Shown: positions 11,201-22,500, numbered from the stretch's first letter. The stretch: 64,000 nt of DNA from Acanthopleura granulata (GCA_016165875.1 JABBOT010000080.1:3131205-3195204), one strand, 5' to 3'. The notes: a model not told the origin generated them from the letters alone. Program-made: numbers and translations.

Positions 11201-14200
11201 TTTCTGGGGCAGAGCTTTATAATTGTGTCTAATGCCGCTTAACCCGAGGCTAGGGGCCATATATTCATCGTGTTGAGTGTGATCGCCACGTTGGATTTAT
11301 GAACGGTTGCAATCAAAGAGCATCTGAGACCCATATTTGATTATCGACACCATATACATTAAAAATGGTACACAATTTGGAAACTGATTTTATTAATCTA
11401 CCTAGAACATTCATTACGTCTTTTCGTCATCATTGAAAACTGCTGAGTGCTTCTCTTTGTATGAATCAGTCCTAATATTTATATTTTATACATTTTCTTA
11501 GTTCTTTGGTTGTTTGTGCTATTTGTCGTTTTTGGAAACTGGTCTTGTGGTTATTGACCTGGAACGCACGTTTTGGTTGACAACTATTAAACGTATGTTG
11601 GTTTGGACTCCTAGGTTCCTTCAAGATATACGAATGTTGGACTTGACACTTAAGACTTCACAGCATCTTCATCTCTCGTGACGCTAAAATTAGATGTACA
11701 GTAAAAATAATGACCACGGAATAGTTATTGGACAAATAATGACCTTAGATTGCCGATGAAAAGCAGATTTTTGCCTCTTACCACAGCAGGTTTCAAGGCC
11801 CTAAATCACGTTGGGAACTATGTGAGAATGGGAAACTGCTTCCCGCCTTTAACAAAGGGACCAAAAAGCGCGTGCTCCTTTGTTCTTTCTTGGATTACGT
11901 CACATTTATAAAAGCATGCCTGGAAAGCACTTATTTAGTACACAAACACAGCAGCGTCACATCAGAAAACGGTGTGTTTCTCTGCGATTTGGACTCTTTT
12001 GTGTAACCCGTCAGAGTTTCTCATTGTCCTTGGGGCACTACTGGATGGTGAAGGACACGAGCAACTAATAACGTTTAATAAACGCTCCCCACTTCAGCTT
12101 CACTTGTGGTGTGGTTAGCAAATTTTCAAGAGTTATGTCTCTTGTTTTTTCATTATAACTGCAGCTGGTTTAGCGCCAGTATTTCTGTGGACGGCCAATA
12201 TGCGATCAGGAGTTCGAATCCCCCTCTCTTTAGTTTACTTGTAGATGACGTCAGGAAGCTTTCTGAGGGATGACGTAATCCCATGTCCAATTAACAACAC
12301 ATATATTTCTTTTCTTTGTTTTCCAGTTTCAATCTTGTCCATAGCATTGGCATTAAGACCGACTGTCGAATTAGAGATTCTTGATGAACACAACCGTCTC
12401 CGGCGGGAATACGCGTCTGGTCGCCATGGTGTTGTTGTCGCAAACATGAAGAAACTTGTAAGTTTATTATGACATGAGTGGTGGATTTTGTTTCTTTGAT
12501 GAAATCAGTATTAATGCTTTTCATTTCTCATCAGTTTGTCATAGAATTATCTTGACGTACAATCCTGATGTGTGTGTGTGAGTGTGTGACCTGGGCATGG
12601 TAAATTATGTCCAGGACCCGGTTTCATGTAGCACTTAGCTAAGTGCAGTTCCTATCTCTACAACATACGTTGTCATGGACGTTATGCGAATACTTCAAGT
12701 ATCCTTCATGAAACCGGGTCATGGATTGTAAGTAAGGAAATAAGACCAACACCTTACTGAGGTAACCGGTTTCTCTACATCTCTTTCATGGTAGCTCTTC
12801 AGACAAAAGTCCTGTACTTACGGATTACGTTGCAAGGGATACGGATTACCTAGTTACTGTACGAGTAATATTATACAGAAAACAGAGAACACAGGAGTAC
12901 ACCGCTGCGATCGACATTCAATGTTTAAATGAAAAGTTTTGCCGACTGTTAGATTTGACGCATTGAATACTAGAAAATGTTAATATGTGTTTTCAATATC
13001 GTTGGAAGTTGTTCCCTACTTTTATAAATGACTATCTTCAGATAAAATTATGTGTAGATAATTTAAAACATGGTGATTCCAATATATTAATGAAACTGCA
13101 TGGTGTTTTGAAGTTTGGCTTTGGATAATGTTTTTGCGGGTGTGAACACTTCGCTTGCCTTTCAACATCGTTTTTGCTCATGATTGTCCACAGAAATGGA
13201 GCCCTACGCTAGCTAGCCGTGCGGGGCGTCTGGCCAGATGTAGGAACGTCAACCGACTTCTTCAGCTCCGCAGGGCGAACCTAAACGTGGCCCTATCCGC
13301 CACCGATAATACCACGGAGATGGTGAATCACTGGTTTTCCGGGATCACAGATTTCTCCCCCGAATTCAGCGCATGCGTGGAGAAAGGAATCTGTAGATAC
13401 TTTTCAACGGTAAGAGGCTGTTCAAAAGTTGTGTAATGAAGACTTTCACTTTCATAGATTTGATCGAGGAGGTTTATAAATCGATTGTTTTGTCTGTGTC
13501 GCTACGTGGATACTTTCTCTGTGGATACTTTCGGTAGGTTGGTTGGCCGGTCTAATATGTGACGTCCTGTCTTTTGAAATGGGCATCCTGCCTTTCAACA
13601 CAGAGCTTTCACATAACTGGAAAACGACAAGAAAACCTGTATGGAGGATAGCGCAGATATTGCAAATATCCACTTGTTACTGATAAAATAATGATATCTG
13701 TCTGTTTAATGGTTTCCGAAAAGCACATTGATTCTCTCTGACATGTCCCCCACCACATCAATATGCGTGTATTAGCACTTTCTCTCATGGCACATTTATA
13801 TTGTTTCTCACAGACCACTCACCTTTGCTAATATTAAAACCGATGTTGCAGAAATACCAGAATTGGTGTATTGCAGAAAAAGAGATTTCAGAGTTTCTTG
13901 AGAACAGTTAAGCGCAATAATACATAGCAAGGTTGAACATATCACATAACCTTTTTGCACGTCAAAGTGTCATTCCGTTTGAAATCTAGATTACTGCGAA
14001 TCAGTCAGTTTTCTGGTTTGGTCTATTTTAAATATAAAAAGAAGAATTTTCAAGTATACAGTAACATAGCGATGCTTGTTAATTGTTCCTTAATAAAACT
14101 ATTGCCTTATTAACGGTTGTATCATATCATAGAGTCATTTAGTGTCAATACTTCATTTTACTTTCGACTCTATTATTGCCTATTTTTGTACAAAAATGCA

Positions 14201-17200
14201 TTCAAGACATGTGATAGCCATTATGAAAGCAAAGCTAGTGTTTTTAATCTTTCGACGAAAACATAACTAAATTATGAAATATAGAAAAATTTCTTAAAAT
14301 TTAAAAACAAACAGCAGTTTTGAGTTGTTCATGAGCCATTGAAATTAAACTTTGAGCAAATAATGACTGATCATTTTTTTAATAAATTGAAACTTTCTCA
14401 GTGTCTCCACAGAAGCAAAAAATGTCCACGTTCCTATCTAAAAATTTTAAAGTCCAAACAAGCCGAAATGGGCCAAATCCTAGTCTAACAAGGACGTAAT
14501 TGGGAAGCACGTAATTGCTTCTATAACCTTTGTATAGACTGGATCATAAATGACCCAAGACACAGAATTAATCTGTTTGACTTTCAGATGGTGACTGCCA
14601 CAAATTACAGGGTAGGATGTGCCGAGAGCATTCCCTGCAGAACGGGTACATCCAGCCAAAAAGTGTTCGTCTGTATTTACTCCGGAAGGTAAGGGGAAAG
14701 AACGGGACTTTAATTAGTATACACAAAACCGGAATGAATGAGAATCTTAAAGCACATAAACAACCTGCAGCGGATAGAATTTAAATTCCAGGTCATATTT
14801 TGGAAAAAAAATTTCCAAACGCAAAATATATACAAATGTTTATTTCACTGCAATATATTAACAAAACTCGTCATTTTTCAATTGTTCTTGGAATTGAGTC
14901 ACACCTTGTTGGCACACACGGGTCATTTCTTCTTGTATCTTTCGTAGCAGACCTCTAGAATATCCTATATTTAAGCCCGGCCCTCCGTGTTCAAAGTGTA
15001 GTGGAGAGGCATCGTTCTGTGAGGCAGGCTTGTGTGGTAAGTATACCATCCACTGATTGATTAAACGTCGTAATCAAGAATTTTTCACTGACATAAATAC
15101 GGTTAGGTTTTGGAATTGAGGACACCCTAAGTGTATCTTACACAGTTTCACAGCCACAGGCCACACCTGTGGTTCGTGGATCCATTGGATTTTCCCCTTG
15201 AAAATATTTTCTTCACTGGCATTTTGCCTCGTCACGAAATATCTTACTTATGACAGTGAACAATAGATAGATATAATATTATTATTTCATATGTAAGTGT
15301 GTTGAATGAATAAATGAAGGAATGATCGGTTAACCTAGGCGTCGAAACAAATATTCGTATACCAGCCGTCAATAAAATTGGGTGTCCCGAGACAATAATC
15401 GCAATAAGGCCCATTCCTACCGCATGTGACAACCACAACCACAACCGCAAGAAGAACCACAACCACGTGGTTGTCGCAACTACAACTGCAACTACACGAC
15501 ATTGTGAACTGTTCCCACTGCCGGCTACATCAAAACAGTCTCCGAGAAATTAGAAACAGTTGTATCTTGTGCCCGGCGACACGGATGTCGCCCTGATGTC
15601 GTCGCGACATGACAGTGATACTCAGTACTTCGGAATAAAGAACGTCCTGGACGGAATAACATTACATCTGGTCAAGCGAACATTGTACATTTTCTTGCTT
15701 TTCTTTTTTGAAGACACTTTGTTGAGTGTCGCAACGGTAGAAATTAATAAATATATATCCGGTTGACCAGATTTAGTGTTATTCAGTCTATATTTTACCC
15801 GGATGGCTTAAAACATCCATTCCCTCAAACGGACATCCCAATTTTCGACGTTGTAGTTGGGGTTGCAGTTGTGGTTGTCGGCTGCCTTTCCGTAGGGTTG
15901 AACGCCACCCTGTCACTATTTCATCCATAAGGATATCAGCATGGCGTAAAACACCAAGCAAATAAATAAATAAATAAATAAATCATCCATATGGTGTTGT
16001 CAACATGAGTCTTATAAGATACAAAATATAAATAGTAAACCGGTGCTTTGAAAGTCTACAAGATGTCCATGATTTGTGATATCTGCATATGCACAAGCAC
16101 GAATTTCCCAAATATAAATTATCGGTGCATCACTGATCAGGTGCACTTTCATTGACCAGATGCACATTCGTACACCTGTTCTGTAATTTATTTTCAGTTC
16201 CCTGTTCGAGGTCCGAAGAGATATGTGGTAAGATATTTAGCAATAACAGTTGAAATATTAATTGAGCGAAGAATAAAAATTCTTCATAATTCTGTATCGA
16301 TCAATGACTTAAACTTAAGGTTTAACACATAAATTAGCTTCATGGTCAATTAACCCAAGCTAAAAGAAATTGAACTGAAAAACGCGACTTTAAACTTCAT
16401 GATTAACTGAAAATTTACTGTGCCCCAAGTTTGACTAAGCAACTAAACTGTTTCGAGTCATCATGTACACGTCACGATTTCAGATTGTCGCAAGACTTGT
16501 GGACTTGCTGGGGTTGGTTCCGGCTACCTAGATGAGACCACATGCACGTGCGCTTGTGCTTATGGAATGGGGCCGAATTGTGACGGTAAGCCCAGCCAAA
16601 AAAAAAAAAAAACAACTATTGCGTAGGGGGCTAAATAAGCTTAGCAAGCTAGTCCTGCAAACGATTCTCACGGTGTGGTCTGGCCTTACAAGTTCATTTC
16701 ATTCATAGAAACCGCCGATTTTGAGCTGCCGCAAACAACTCTGTAAGCTTGCTCTGTTTGTCGGTCTCTCAATCATTCGGTGCGTCTGTCATTTTGTCAG
16801 ATTGTCGGTCAAGGATTTTTCAACCCAATCAGCGGAAATGCATTAAGGACGCTATCGATTTTGTACAGGCTATCGAAGCATTTGCGAAAATTGCGTTTGC
16901 TTAATTAGAAAACATGCACATGCAGAAGTAGAGGACAGCGTGAGAATAGAAGTAGTGCCGTACATAAAAGAGTGCAGCAGAGTGAGTAAAACCAAAGCAG
17001 CCATGACAGTGTGACAGTTGGGATTGGTCACACGTAAGGGTTAAAGTGCTATCTCCTGTCAATTTACCTCAGTCAGGGTTTAAATTGATTCTACCCGTTC
17101 ATGCCAGTACACAGGTAGTAGCAGCTTACAGCGCCCCTGGTGCCATAGTTGAAGCAGATAAAAAATACTTTTATATTAATTGCGATTTATTAGACGTCAC

Positions 17201-18832
17201 TGGTGGTGTAGACCTACTGAAAATACTGTGTTGTCATCACCTGGTCTTCGGTCAGATATGTCCGTAGTCAAATTCCGATGTGTAACTGATCTTTAAATGG
17301 AAAATGAAAACCTGATATACCCTACTTTCGCATTCGGTATGTCACTGGAATACCCCGTACATACCACTGGAACACCTATGGTCATATAATTTGCAAAGTA
17401 AAGCCAGTGGATACGAAGGGTGAATGACTCGCCGCAAGCAATGAAGCCAATGAGTAATATGGACATGTATCCAAATGAGGTGTTGGTCATCTCCAGCCTA
17501 CACACGAACTTTGATGCCCGGTCGTTTTACTTAACTAAACGCTCACTACGGTGTGGACGCTAGAACGCGCATGACTCATTAATGATCAGTTGCGAGTCGT
17601 GTTCCCTGACATAATTAAAACTCCTGTCATTATCACAATGAACTGTGGGACATACGTCAAACCGTTAATGCTACAGTCTTTGAGTTAGGATGCCATGATA
17701 ATAAAGGTGAAAAGATCTCGGGTGCGAACTCAAGGTTTACCTGGCATTTTGCTCAAATTTATCGACCAGGTTGAATCTCATAAAGGTCAAACAAAATTAT
17801 CCTGCGTCCTATTTATGTTTGTTACAGAGCCTTCAATGAAGAGTTTCATGTTTGTTGCAGAACCGTCTCTTAAGTGTTTCATGTTTGTAACGGAACCGTC
17901 ACTTTATGGATTCATGTCTTTTGCAGAACCTTCACTTCTGTGTTTGTTGCTTATTACAGAACCTGCACGTCTGCGTTTCATGTTTGTTACAGAACTTTCA
18001 CGTCGCTGTTTCATGTTTGTTACAGAACCGTGTGAGAACCCCGAGCAATACGTGGACTGGGACGTGTGTGCTGACGTCAGTCCTGCTGACTGTAGAGATC
18101 CGGATGAAGATGTCAGAAAACTTTACGCTGAATTCTGTCCCGAAAAGTGCACTTGCAGTATGTCCCACACTGACATTTTTATTCACGCCATTCAAGATGT
18201 TTATAAAATCGGCTTAGCAACTGTTTATTTACACCCTCGTTTATTTCATTTCACTGTCGTTTAACGCCATACTAAAGAATGTTCACTTTTACGGAGGTGG
18301 CCATTATCACGGATGAAGGAAGCAGCATTATCCGGGGTAAACCCCAGACGAACCTCTCCACTTCTGTCCTACATATATCCAAAACATAGTGGTGGAAGGT
18401 CTCTAATGAACGTTAGAGGGCGTAAACGACCACGCGAGTGTCACCCGATCCTCACAAAGATGGTGACATCCACGTATATTCAATCCATCCATATGAAAGA
18501 CATTTGTGGATTAGTTTCAAAAATTTCATTCGTTATTATATCCATAACTGTTCATTTTACACGTCATAAATCCGTGTGTTTTTTGTTTTTAAATTCTGCC
18601 TTCTGTATGGAAGCCGTTGCATAACTTCTTTTTAGTTATGAAGTCATTAATCGCACGACAAATCGGTTTTATGAAGGATTAAATTATATTGGTTCAATGG
18701 GCGTAAAATTGTATTCAAGTGCAAAACAAAATTTTGGGATGCTTAGACCAAAGTGCATTCATTAAGCTATTCTGATTGTTTGTAATAGAAACCCGTTGAT
18801 TTGTTTCAGGAAAACACCCGGGGTTATTATGA
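5162..18832 (+). CDS. Secreted CAP-superfamily protein with EGF-like and ShKT-like modules
   Basis: Nine exons: 5162-5201, 12327-12457, 13194-13409, 14588-14688, 14951-15036, 16198-16227, 16484-16585, 18026-18157 and 18810-18832. Every donor is GT and every acceptor AG, all phases match, and the total is 861 nt (286 aa plus TGA). The order is signal peptide (about 1-24), CAP domain (about 27-165), Cys-rich hinge, EGF-like module (about 201-236) and ShKT-like module (about 237-279). CAP landmarks are LDEHNRLRRE, ANMKKL-KWSPTLASRAGRLARC and MVTATNYRVGCAESIPC. The usual GEN[LY] and H[YF]TQ[MV]VW motifs are changed, so the classic His/Glu cavity is probably lost. CAP proteins are secreted and include CRISP/GLIPR and venom-type members. 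A matrix or immune role is as likely as any other here. The architecture is well supported; the function is unknown. Confidence 0.85.
5953..5980. other. 10-bp perfect stem with 8-nt loop
   Basis: ATATTGTGAA, then an 8-base loop, then TTCACAATAT. It lies in intron 1 of the CAP gene. No associated element is visible. Confidence 0.5.
6811..6875 (+). mobile_element. SINE 3' fragment
   Basis: ATAATCCTAATCGCCGTCGTATAAGCGAAATATTCTTGAGAAT is a short remnant of the SINE 3' domain. Confidence 0.5.
7095..7200. repeat. Dispersed repeat shared with 42165 and 53185
   Basis: GTTTGTTCGGAAGGTAGGATGAT through CATTTATTTACCTGTAAAATTGCAC matches 42165-42260 and 53185-53275 in the same order and orientation. It is unclassified. 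Confidence 0.5.
8450..8520 (+). mobile_element. SINE 3' fragment with A-rich tail
   Basis: GTGCCGTATAAAGAATTTTTGAATACGGCATTAAACA has the GCCGT/ACGGC pair of the SINE 3' domain and is followed by an A-rich tail. Confidence 0.45.
8590..8790 (+). repeat. Interspersed repeat family A
   Basis: ACAGTGTGACGTCATCCGTGAAC, CTGGCCTCTTGTCAGTTTACC, TTTTATTCTAACTTTTCACGTAAATG and AACAACTTACACCCCCTA match the family order. The 88-codon frame starting at 8550 is this repeat, not a gene. Confidence 0.65.
8820..9236. mobile_element. 417-bp MITE-like element with long terminal inverted repeats
   Basis: The left end (GGCGGCTTAT...AGCTGTTTATCAGTAAAGTTAG) and the right end, read in reverse complement (GGTGGCTTAT...AGCTGTTTATCAGTAAAGTTAG), match over roughly 50-60 bp with a small gap. 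The interior has a ~21-26 bp repeated motif around CATAGGAAATCAT and no coding capacity. A target duplication is not clear. It lies in CAP intron 1. Confidence 0.75.
10060..10215. repeat. Dispersed repeat (see 4283-4400)
   Basis: ACACCAGACATGACACCCC, then CACATTATACTGATACCGGGTCGACCAATCC, then a GCGCCAATCGAGGTAG block. It looks like the body of a tRNA-derived repeat. The open frame at 10021-10224 lies across it and is probably not a gene. Confidence 0.45.
12327..14688 (+). CDS. CAP gene exons 2-4: CAP domain
   Basis: Exon 2 (12327-12457) completes the signal peptide and gives LDEHNRLRREYASG and ANMKKL. Exon 3 (13194-13409) opens KWSPTLASRAGRLARC, the helix with the conserved Trp and Cys, and has MVNHWFSGITDF where family members have a W[YF]xExxDY helix. 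Exon 4 (14588-14688) gives MVTATNYRVGCAES, the strand that normally follows HYTQ. The His and Gln of that motif are Arg and Thr here (CRYFSTMV), and no GEN motif is present. Junctions: exons 2/3 phase 0, 3/4 phase 0, 4/5 phase 2. Confidence 0.85.
12615..12720. mobile_element. 106-bp MITE-like element
   Basis: It has perfect 14-bp terminal inverted repeats, GACCCGGTTTCATG and CATGAAACCGGGTC, and a perfect 16-bp palindrome GCACTTAGCTAAGTGC just inside the left end. It is non-coding and sits in CAP intron 2. No convincing target-site duplication is seen. Confidence 0.75.
14948..16585 (+). CDS. CAP gene exons 5-7: hinge and EGF-like module
   Basis: Exon 5 (14951-15036) continues RPLEYPIFKPGPPCSKC and ends CEAGLC, the Cys-rich hinge that follows many CAP domains. 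Its acceptor reads TAGCAG, a NAGNAG pair, so starting at 14948 would add one Ser. Exon 6 (16198-16227) is a 30-nt microexon for PCSRSEEIC. Exon 7 (16484-16585) has the spacing C-x3-C-x14-C-x-C-x-C-x7-C with GMGPNCDG at the end, as in compact EGF-like modules. Exons 5 to 7 all end in phase 1, the usual phase for shuffled extracellular modules. Confidence 0.8.
15337..15430 (+). repeat. Interspersed repeat family B
   Basis: CTAGGCGTCGAAACAAATATTCGTATACCAG and AATAATCGCAATAAGG match 2600-2720. It lies in CAP intron 5. Confidence 0.45.
15420..15500. repeat. CAACCA-rich simple sequence
   Basis: Imperfect ACAACC/CAACTA runs. A partly complementary GTTGTAGTTGGGG tract occurs near 15850-15885, which gives a loose inverted repeat around ~350 bp. 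Confidence 0.5.
15925..15985 (+). mobile_element. SINE 3' tail
   Basis: GGCGTAAAACACCAAGC followed by six AAAT repeats is the end of the SINE family. The upstream body is decayed. Confidence 0.55.
16975..17255 (+). repeat. Interspersed repeat family A, full length
   Basis: One of the most complete + strand copies: GTAAAACCAAAGCAGCCATGACAGTGTGACAGTTGG through the GTCAATTTACCTCAGTCAGGG, TTCATG and GACGTCACTGG blocks to GTGTTGTCATCAC. It lies in CAP intron 7. Confidence 0.7.
17801..18025 (+). repeat. Seven 33-bp tandem repeats carrying 3' splice sites
   Basis: Units read roughly TTCATGTTTGTTACAGAACC plus 13 variable bases. The splice AG (or its equivalent) falls at 17827, 17860, 17893, 17926, 17959, 17992 and 18025, exactly 33 bp apart. 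Six of seven keep AG; the third is GG. The last AG is the acceptor of the ShKT exon. The array is open in the exon's reading frame, so use of an upstream acceptor would add multiples of 11 residues. Confidence 0.85.
18026..18832 (+). CDS. CAP gene exons 8-9: ShKT-like module and C-terminus
   Basis: Exon 8 (18026-18157) encodes EPCENPEQYVDWDVC followed by ADCRDPDEDV and FCPEKCTC. This gives six cysteines in an ShKT-like pattern (C..C..C..C-x2..C-x-C), modules often found at the ends of secreted proteins. Exon 9 (18810-18832) adds RKHPGLL and the TGA stop. Donor GTATGT and acceptor TTTGTTTCAG join in phase 1. Confidence 0.8.
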
Positions 18833-19024
18833 GGAAGAAGTCCAGTACTCCAACTTCAGGCAGAGATTTGCATCGATGTTGTCATCTATTTTGGAGGGTT
18901 CTTCTTGACATTACCCAGCTTCGGACACATGCACCTTAATATGTCTCCCATGTCACTAGCTGACCTACCAGTCTATATGAGCCTATATAGCCTCTGTACT
19001 CGCACAGAATTGTTGTTACTCAAA

Positions 19025-19480
19025 GAAGTTCAAATACGTCTGTAGTCACAGACACGCAGCGGCACATGTAATCGGAAGATACGCAGAACTGTTGTTATTC
19101 AGCAAAGTCCAGCTCCATCTGTAGTCACAAACACGCAGCGGCACATATAGTCATATCTCTTTAGAAACACGCAGAACTGTCATTATTCAATAAAGTCCAG
19201 CACCATCTGTAGACACAGACATGCAGCGACACAGTCATATGTATCCGGGCACAATTTGAAGTGTCCATTCTCATCAATGTACAGGCCTATCTGTAGCCAC
19301 ATATCCACAGGAGTATCTAGACACAGACACTCATATAGCCAACAAGATGCCCCTCTATAGGTATCTGGCAATACCCTGAAAAGTACAGCTGTATGAACAG
19401 TTACAGGGTGCATTTGTGGGCACAACGGCACAAGATATACAACGGCGCCTGTAATCAGTGATATACAGCTTCACATGTAT
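19025..19480. repeat. Degenerate ~80-90 bp tandem repeat
   Basis: The phrase TCTGTAGTCACAGACACGCAGCGGCACAT recurs at about 19039, 19118 and 19206 (spacings 79 and 88), with ACGCAGAACTGT...AAAGTCCAGC between. A related, more decayed block lies at 20290-21120. Confidence 0.65.
19189..19194 (+). terminator. Possible poly(A) signal of the CAP gene
   Basis: AATAAA about 360 bases after the CAP stop codon. It is the first canonical hexamer I noticed downstream. It lies within a tandem repeat, so it may be chance. Confidence 0.25.
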
Positions 19481-19599
19481 CCACAGATATACTTACCTAT
19501 CATTAGTCAGTAAAGCATAGCTCTATAGGTATACCCAGTTCTTACGAGCAGAGTTACGTTGTAATGACCTTTAATAGTTTTCATGTTTTGTGTACATGT

Positions 19600-19840
19600 G
19601 ATAAATACAGTATTTTGATTAATTCTGGACAAGAGACATCTAGTATATTGCATTTAACGTCACCACGTTTGTTGTTACCTAATTCTGCTTAAGCCAAGGG
19701 CGTGCAAGTTATTATTTCTTAAACACTTACATGAACAGTTGGAATAAAACCCTAGGTGAGGTAAACTGAAAAGAGGCCGGTGATCATTTGCCAACTATCC
19801 AACTGCCATCGCTGATCTGGTTTACTCTCTAGGCTGTATT
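19600..19840 (-). repeat. Interspersed repeat family A
   Basis: Reverse orientation: GCATTTAACGTCACC, ACCTAATTCTGCTTAAGCC, ACACTTACATGAACAGTTGGAATAAAACCC, GATCATTTGCCAACTATCC and CTGGTTTACTCTC in the usual order. Confidence 0.7.
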
Positions 19841-20289
19841 CTGTCATATTTGAGCCAACTTAACGTCACCCATATGAACGTAAGGCTGCTCTATTCTCTC
19901 TTGTCAGCTCTAAGACGGTTTCAGGTCTTAAGCCGGCCATTTTTCCGTTTACATTTGACTATGTGATTGATCAAATTCCTGAACTGGCTTAAAAAAAAAA
20001 AACGGCTTGACAACACCATGCTGCTTAACTACACATTTTGACAATTGGCTCCACGTCAAACTGGTTTATCTTTCATGTGGATTAAACTACAGATTCCACT
20101 AAGCAATATTGTACTTAAATAAAACTTCTAAAACTCAACTAAACTTTAACATTCTTGAAATTTTAAAAGAGAGGCATAAATGGCTCATGTATATCATGTC
20201 GAAGCCCAAGTCGCACAAATTTCAAAAGCAGTCAGCATGAAATAAGCTGTTAAAATTGAGGTTAAAGGTTTTGATTTAAGTCAATAATC

Positions 20290-21120
20290 GGCCCGAAATC
20301 GTCGGCGATATCTGCAGTCACAGGCATGCTGCACTACATATATAGTCAGTGATAAACCTCTATCTACTGGCAAGCAGAGCTATCATTAGGCTGAATAGTA
20401 CAGCACTGTCTATATTCACAGATCCACAGCACCATATATAGTTATACACTATAGATCCTCCCATAGCCAGCGGTAAGCAGTACCATTTGTAGAAATTTTC
20501 ACAGACCAACCGCAACATCTTTTGTCACAAATTCACGGTATCATACATAAGCACAGATCTTTTATAAAGAGTACCATATACAATCCTACAGCCGCTTACA
20601 GAACGATTTATAGTCACAGGTTCACACGTACACATAATCAGTTGTACACAGCATATTCTACAGCTAGTTTCACAGCACCATCTGTCATCACAGATCTGCA
20701 GAACCATTTATAATAACCCTCCGCAGCTACCCCCATATTAACAGTCTTAAATTACAGAACCTCGTGTTTACGCCCTTGTCCAAAAATACACCGTACAACC
20801 TATAGACGGAAAACACTATCCTCAGTTGCAAATGTACAATCAGAGATCTATTAGCTCTAGTTCAAGCTACACGTCGTGAACGGCATCTGTGGAATTTATG
20901 TGTACGGGCAGAACTACATTTCCATCCATCATTACATATTGTGAAGATCTTTATAACCAGCAAAACGATTCTCTCTACAACTAAAACACCAGCATTTGGC
21001 AGAGGTATACAGTCACATCTACAATTAGGGAAAAGCTGCCCTACCATTTGTAGTCGATGACCTAGAGCTTCATAGTGAGGCCGAGTCCCCACAGATCCCC
21101 ACAAATCTGTATAGCCACAG
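20290..21120. repeat. Decayed tandem repeats (CACAG/CAGCACC-rich)
   Basis: Many imperfect phrases such as TAGTCACAG, CACAGATC, GCAGNACCAT and TCTATA, spaced some tens of bases apart and resembling the 19025-19480 array. The overlapping open frames on both strands near 20522-20713 come from this. Confidence 0.45.
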
Positions 21121-21681
21121 ATCTCCGGCTGATCTTTTTCAGGTGCCTAACATTCCACGTTACTTTTAATACATGTACACTTTTCAAAGACATCAAAATG
21201 CGGACATATTGTAACAAGGAACAGATGTGAGAGTGTTTATCTCTGAAGAAAGAAATGAAAATTGCGACGCAATGTGTCAGTCCGTCGTTCTCAATGGAAG
21301 GAACTGTTTGTGACAATGATTTATGGATGTGTGAAGATAATTTATTTCTAAGAACATGGATATTTAATTATTAGTTTCAAGCAACGTGTTTTCATTCTGG
21401 CTTATTTAGAATTTGTTCCGATCAATCTTATAAGTGCACTTGAATAGCAATAGTTACGTATAATCCTACTGACCTCTAAGATGTGGGCATGATAAGGGTT
21501 TGTGGTGGGATATATGTATCGAACTATAATATCGAAATGTACTGTTTCTGGCTGTATTAGGGCAATTGTCGTAAGAGGCAGAATAAAGCTGTTTATTTTA
21601 TTAAACATTGACATATCATTAGTTTAATTTTTTTCCAGATATTTATTGGTAATATTCAACCAGAAAATATTCAGTGATAGA

Positions 21682-22175
21682 TTAAGAATGTCGGCGGGCG
21701 TGACTTCTTGATGTTTCGATGCTGATACAAAAATTAACACAAAATACAAATCCATTTTCTATATTAAAGGCATAGTATAAATTTGATGAATCCAGATTGG
21801 AATACCAATAGAGGTGACATATATCAGCTTCATAAGTTTCCACAGATGGCTCAAAGGTAGTCTTTTCATAGCATTCCACGAACCTCCTTTTCGACAATAC
21901 GAATTAGATGAATCGGCCACACGATGACAACACGGATTTGACATTAATGATCCCTTCCAGTTTAAGTAACCATATATGGAGAAAATAACTGGAGAAAACA
22001 TCGAACTTTTTCTTCTTAAGCCCAGAAACAGCCGTTTGAAAAATGAAAAGACGAGAATTGTGAAAACAGGTATGTAGATTTGCCTTGAGGAAACATGGGA
22101 GTTTACATGTGTAGCTTCTCTCCCTTTGCTGCTATAGACTTTATAACCAGTCAGCAAGAGGATCGGAAATCTCAT
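21682..22175 (-). other. Weak open frames, no recognised product
   Basis: Two overlapping - strand frames (138 codons from 22175, 71 codons from 21897). The shorter has a protein-like stretch (CYEKTTFEPSVETYEADICH) but there is no supporting splice context and no second copy to compare. I would not call a gene. Confidence 0.15.
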
Positions 22176-22339
22176 TCAAAGACTTAATGCCATATTTAAA
22201 GGAGAAGAAAAAATAAAAATCATGCCAATATCAGATGAAAATTTATTTTCTGATATATCCTTCAGTATTTCCAACTGGCCAGAACCCCTACCCTGTCCAG
22301 TCCAAAATCAGCGTGATCTCTCGACACGGCTGCATTGCC

Positions 22340-22500
22340 GATTTGACTTATTCTAACTGTTCATGAACGTGTTTAAAACGTGACAATTTAATCCACCCTA
22401 AGAACCATCGTTTATGCAGAATTAATGCAGACTACAAGACGTCACTTGTCCAGAATTACTCAAAAAGCGTGTGTTGTCATCACATCACAATGCAATGTTA
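22340..22500 (+). repeat. Interspersed repeat family A, 3' part
   Basis: TTATTCTAACTGTTCATGAACGTGTTTAA, then ATGCAGAATTAATGC, GACGTCACTTGTCCAGAATTACTC and GTGTTGTCATCACATCA. Confidence 0.55.
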
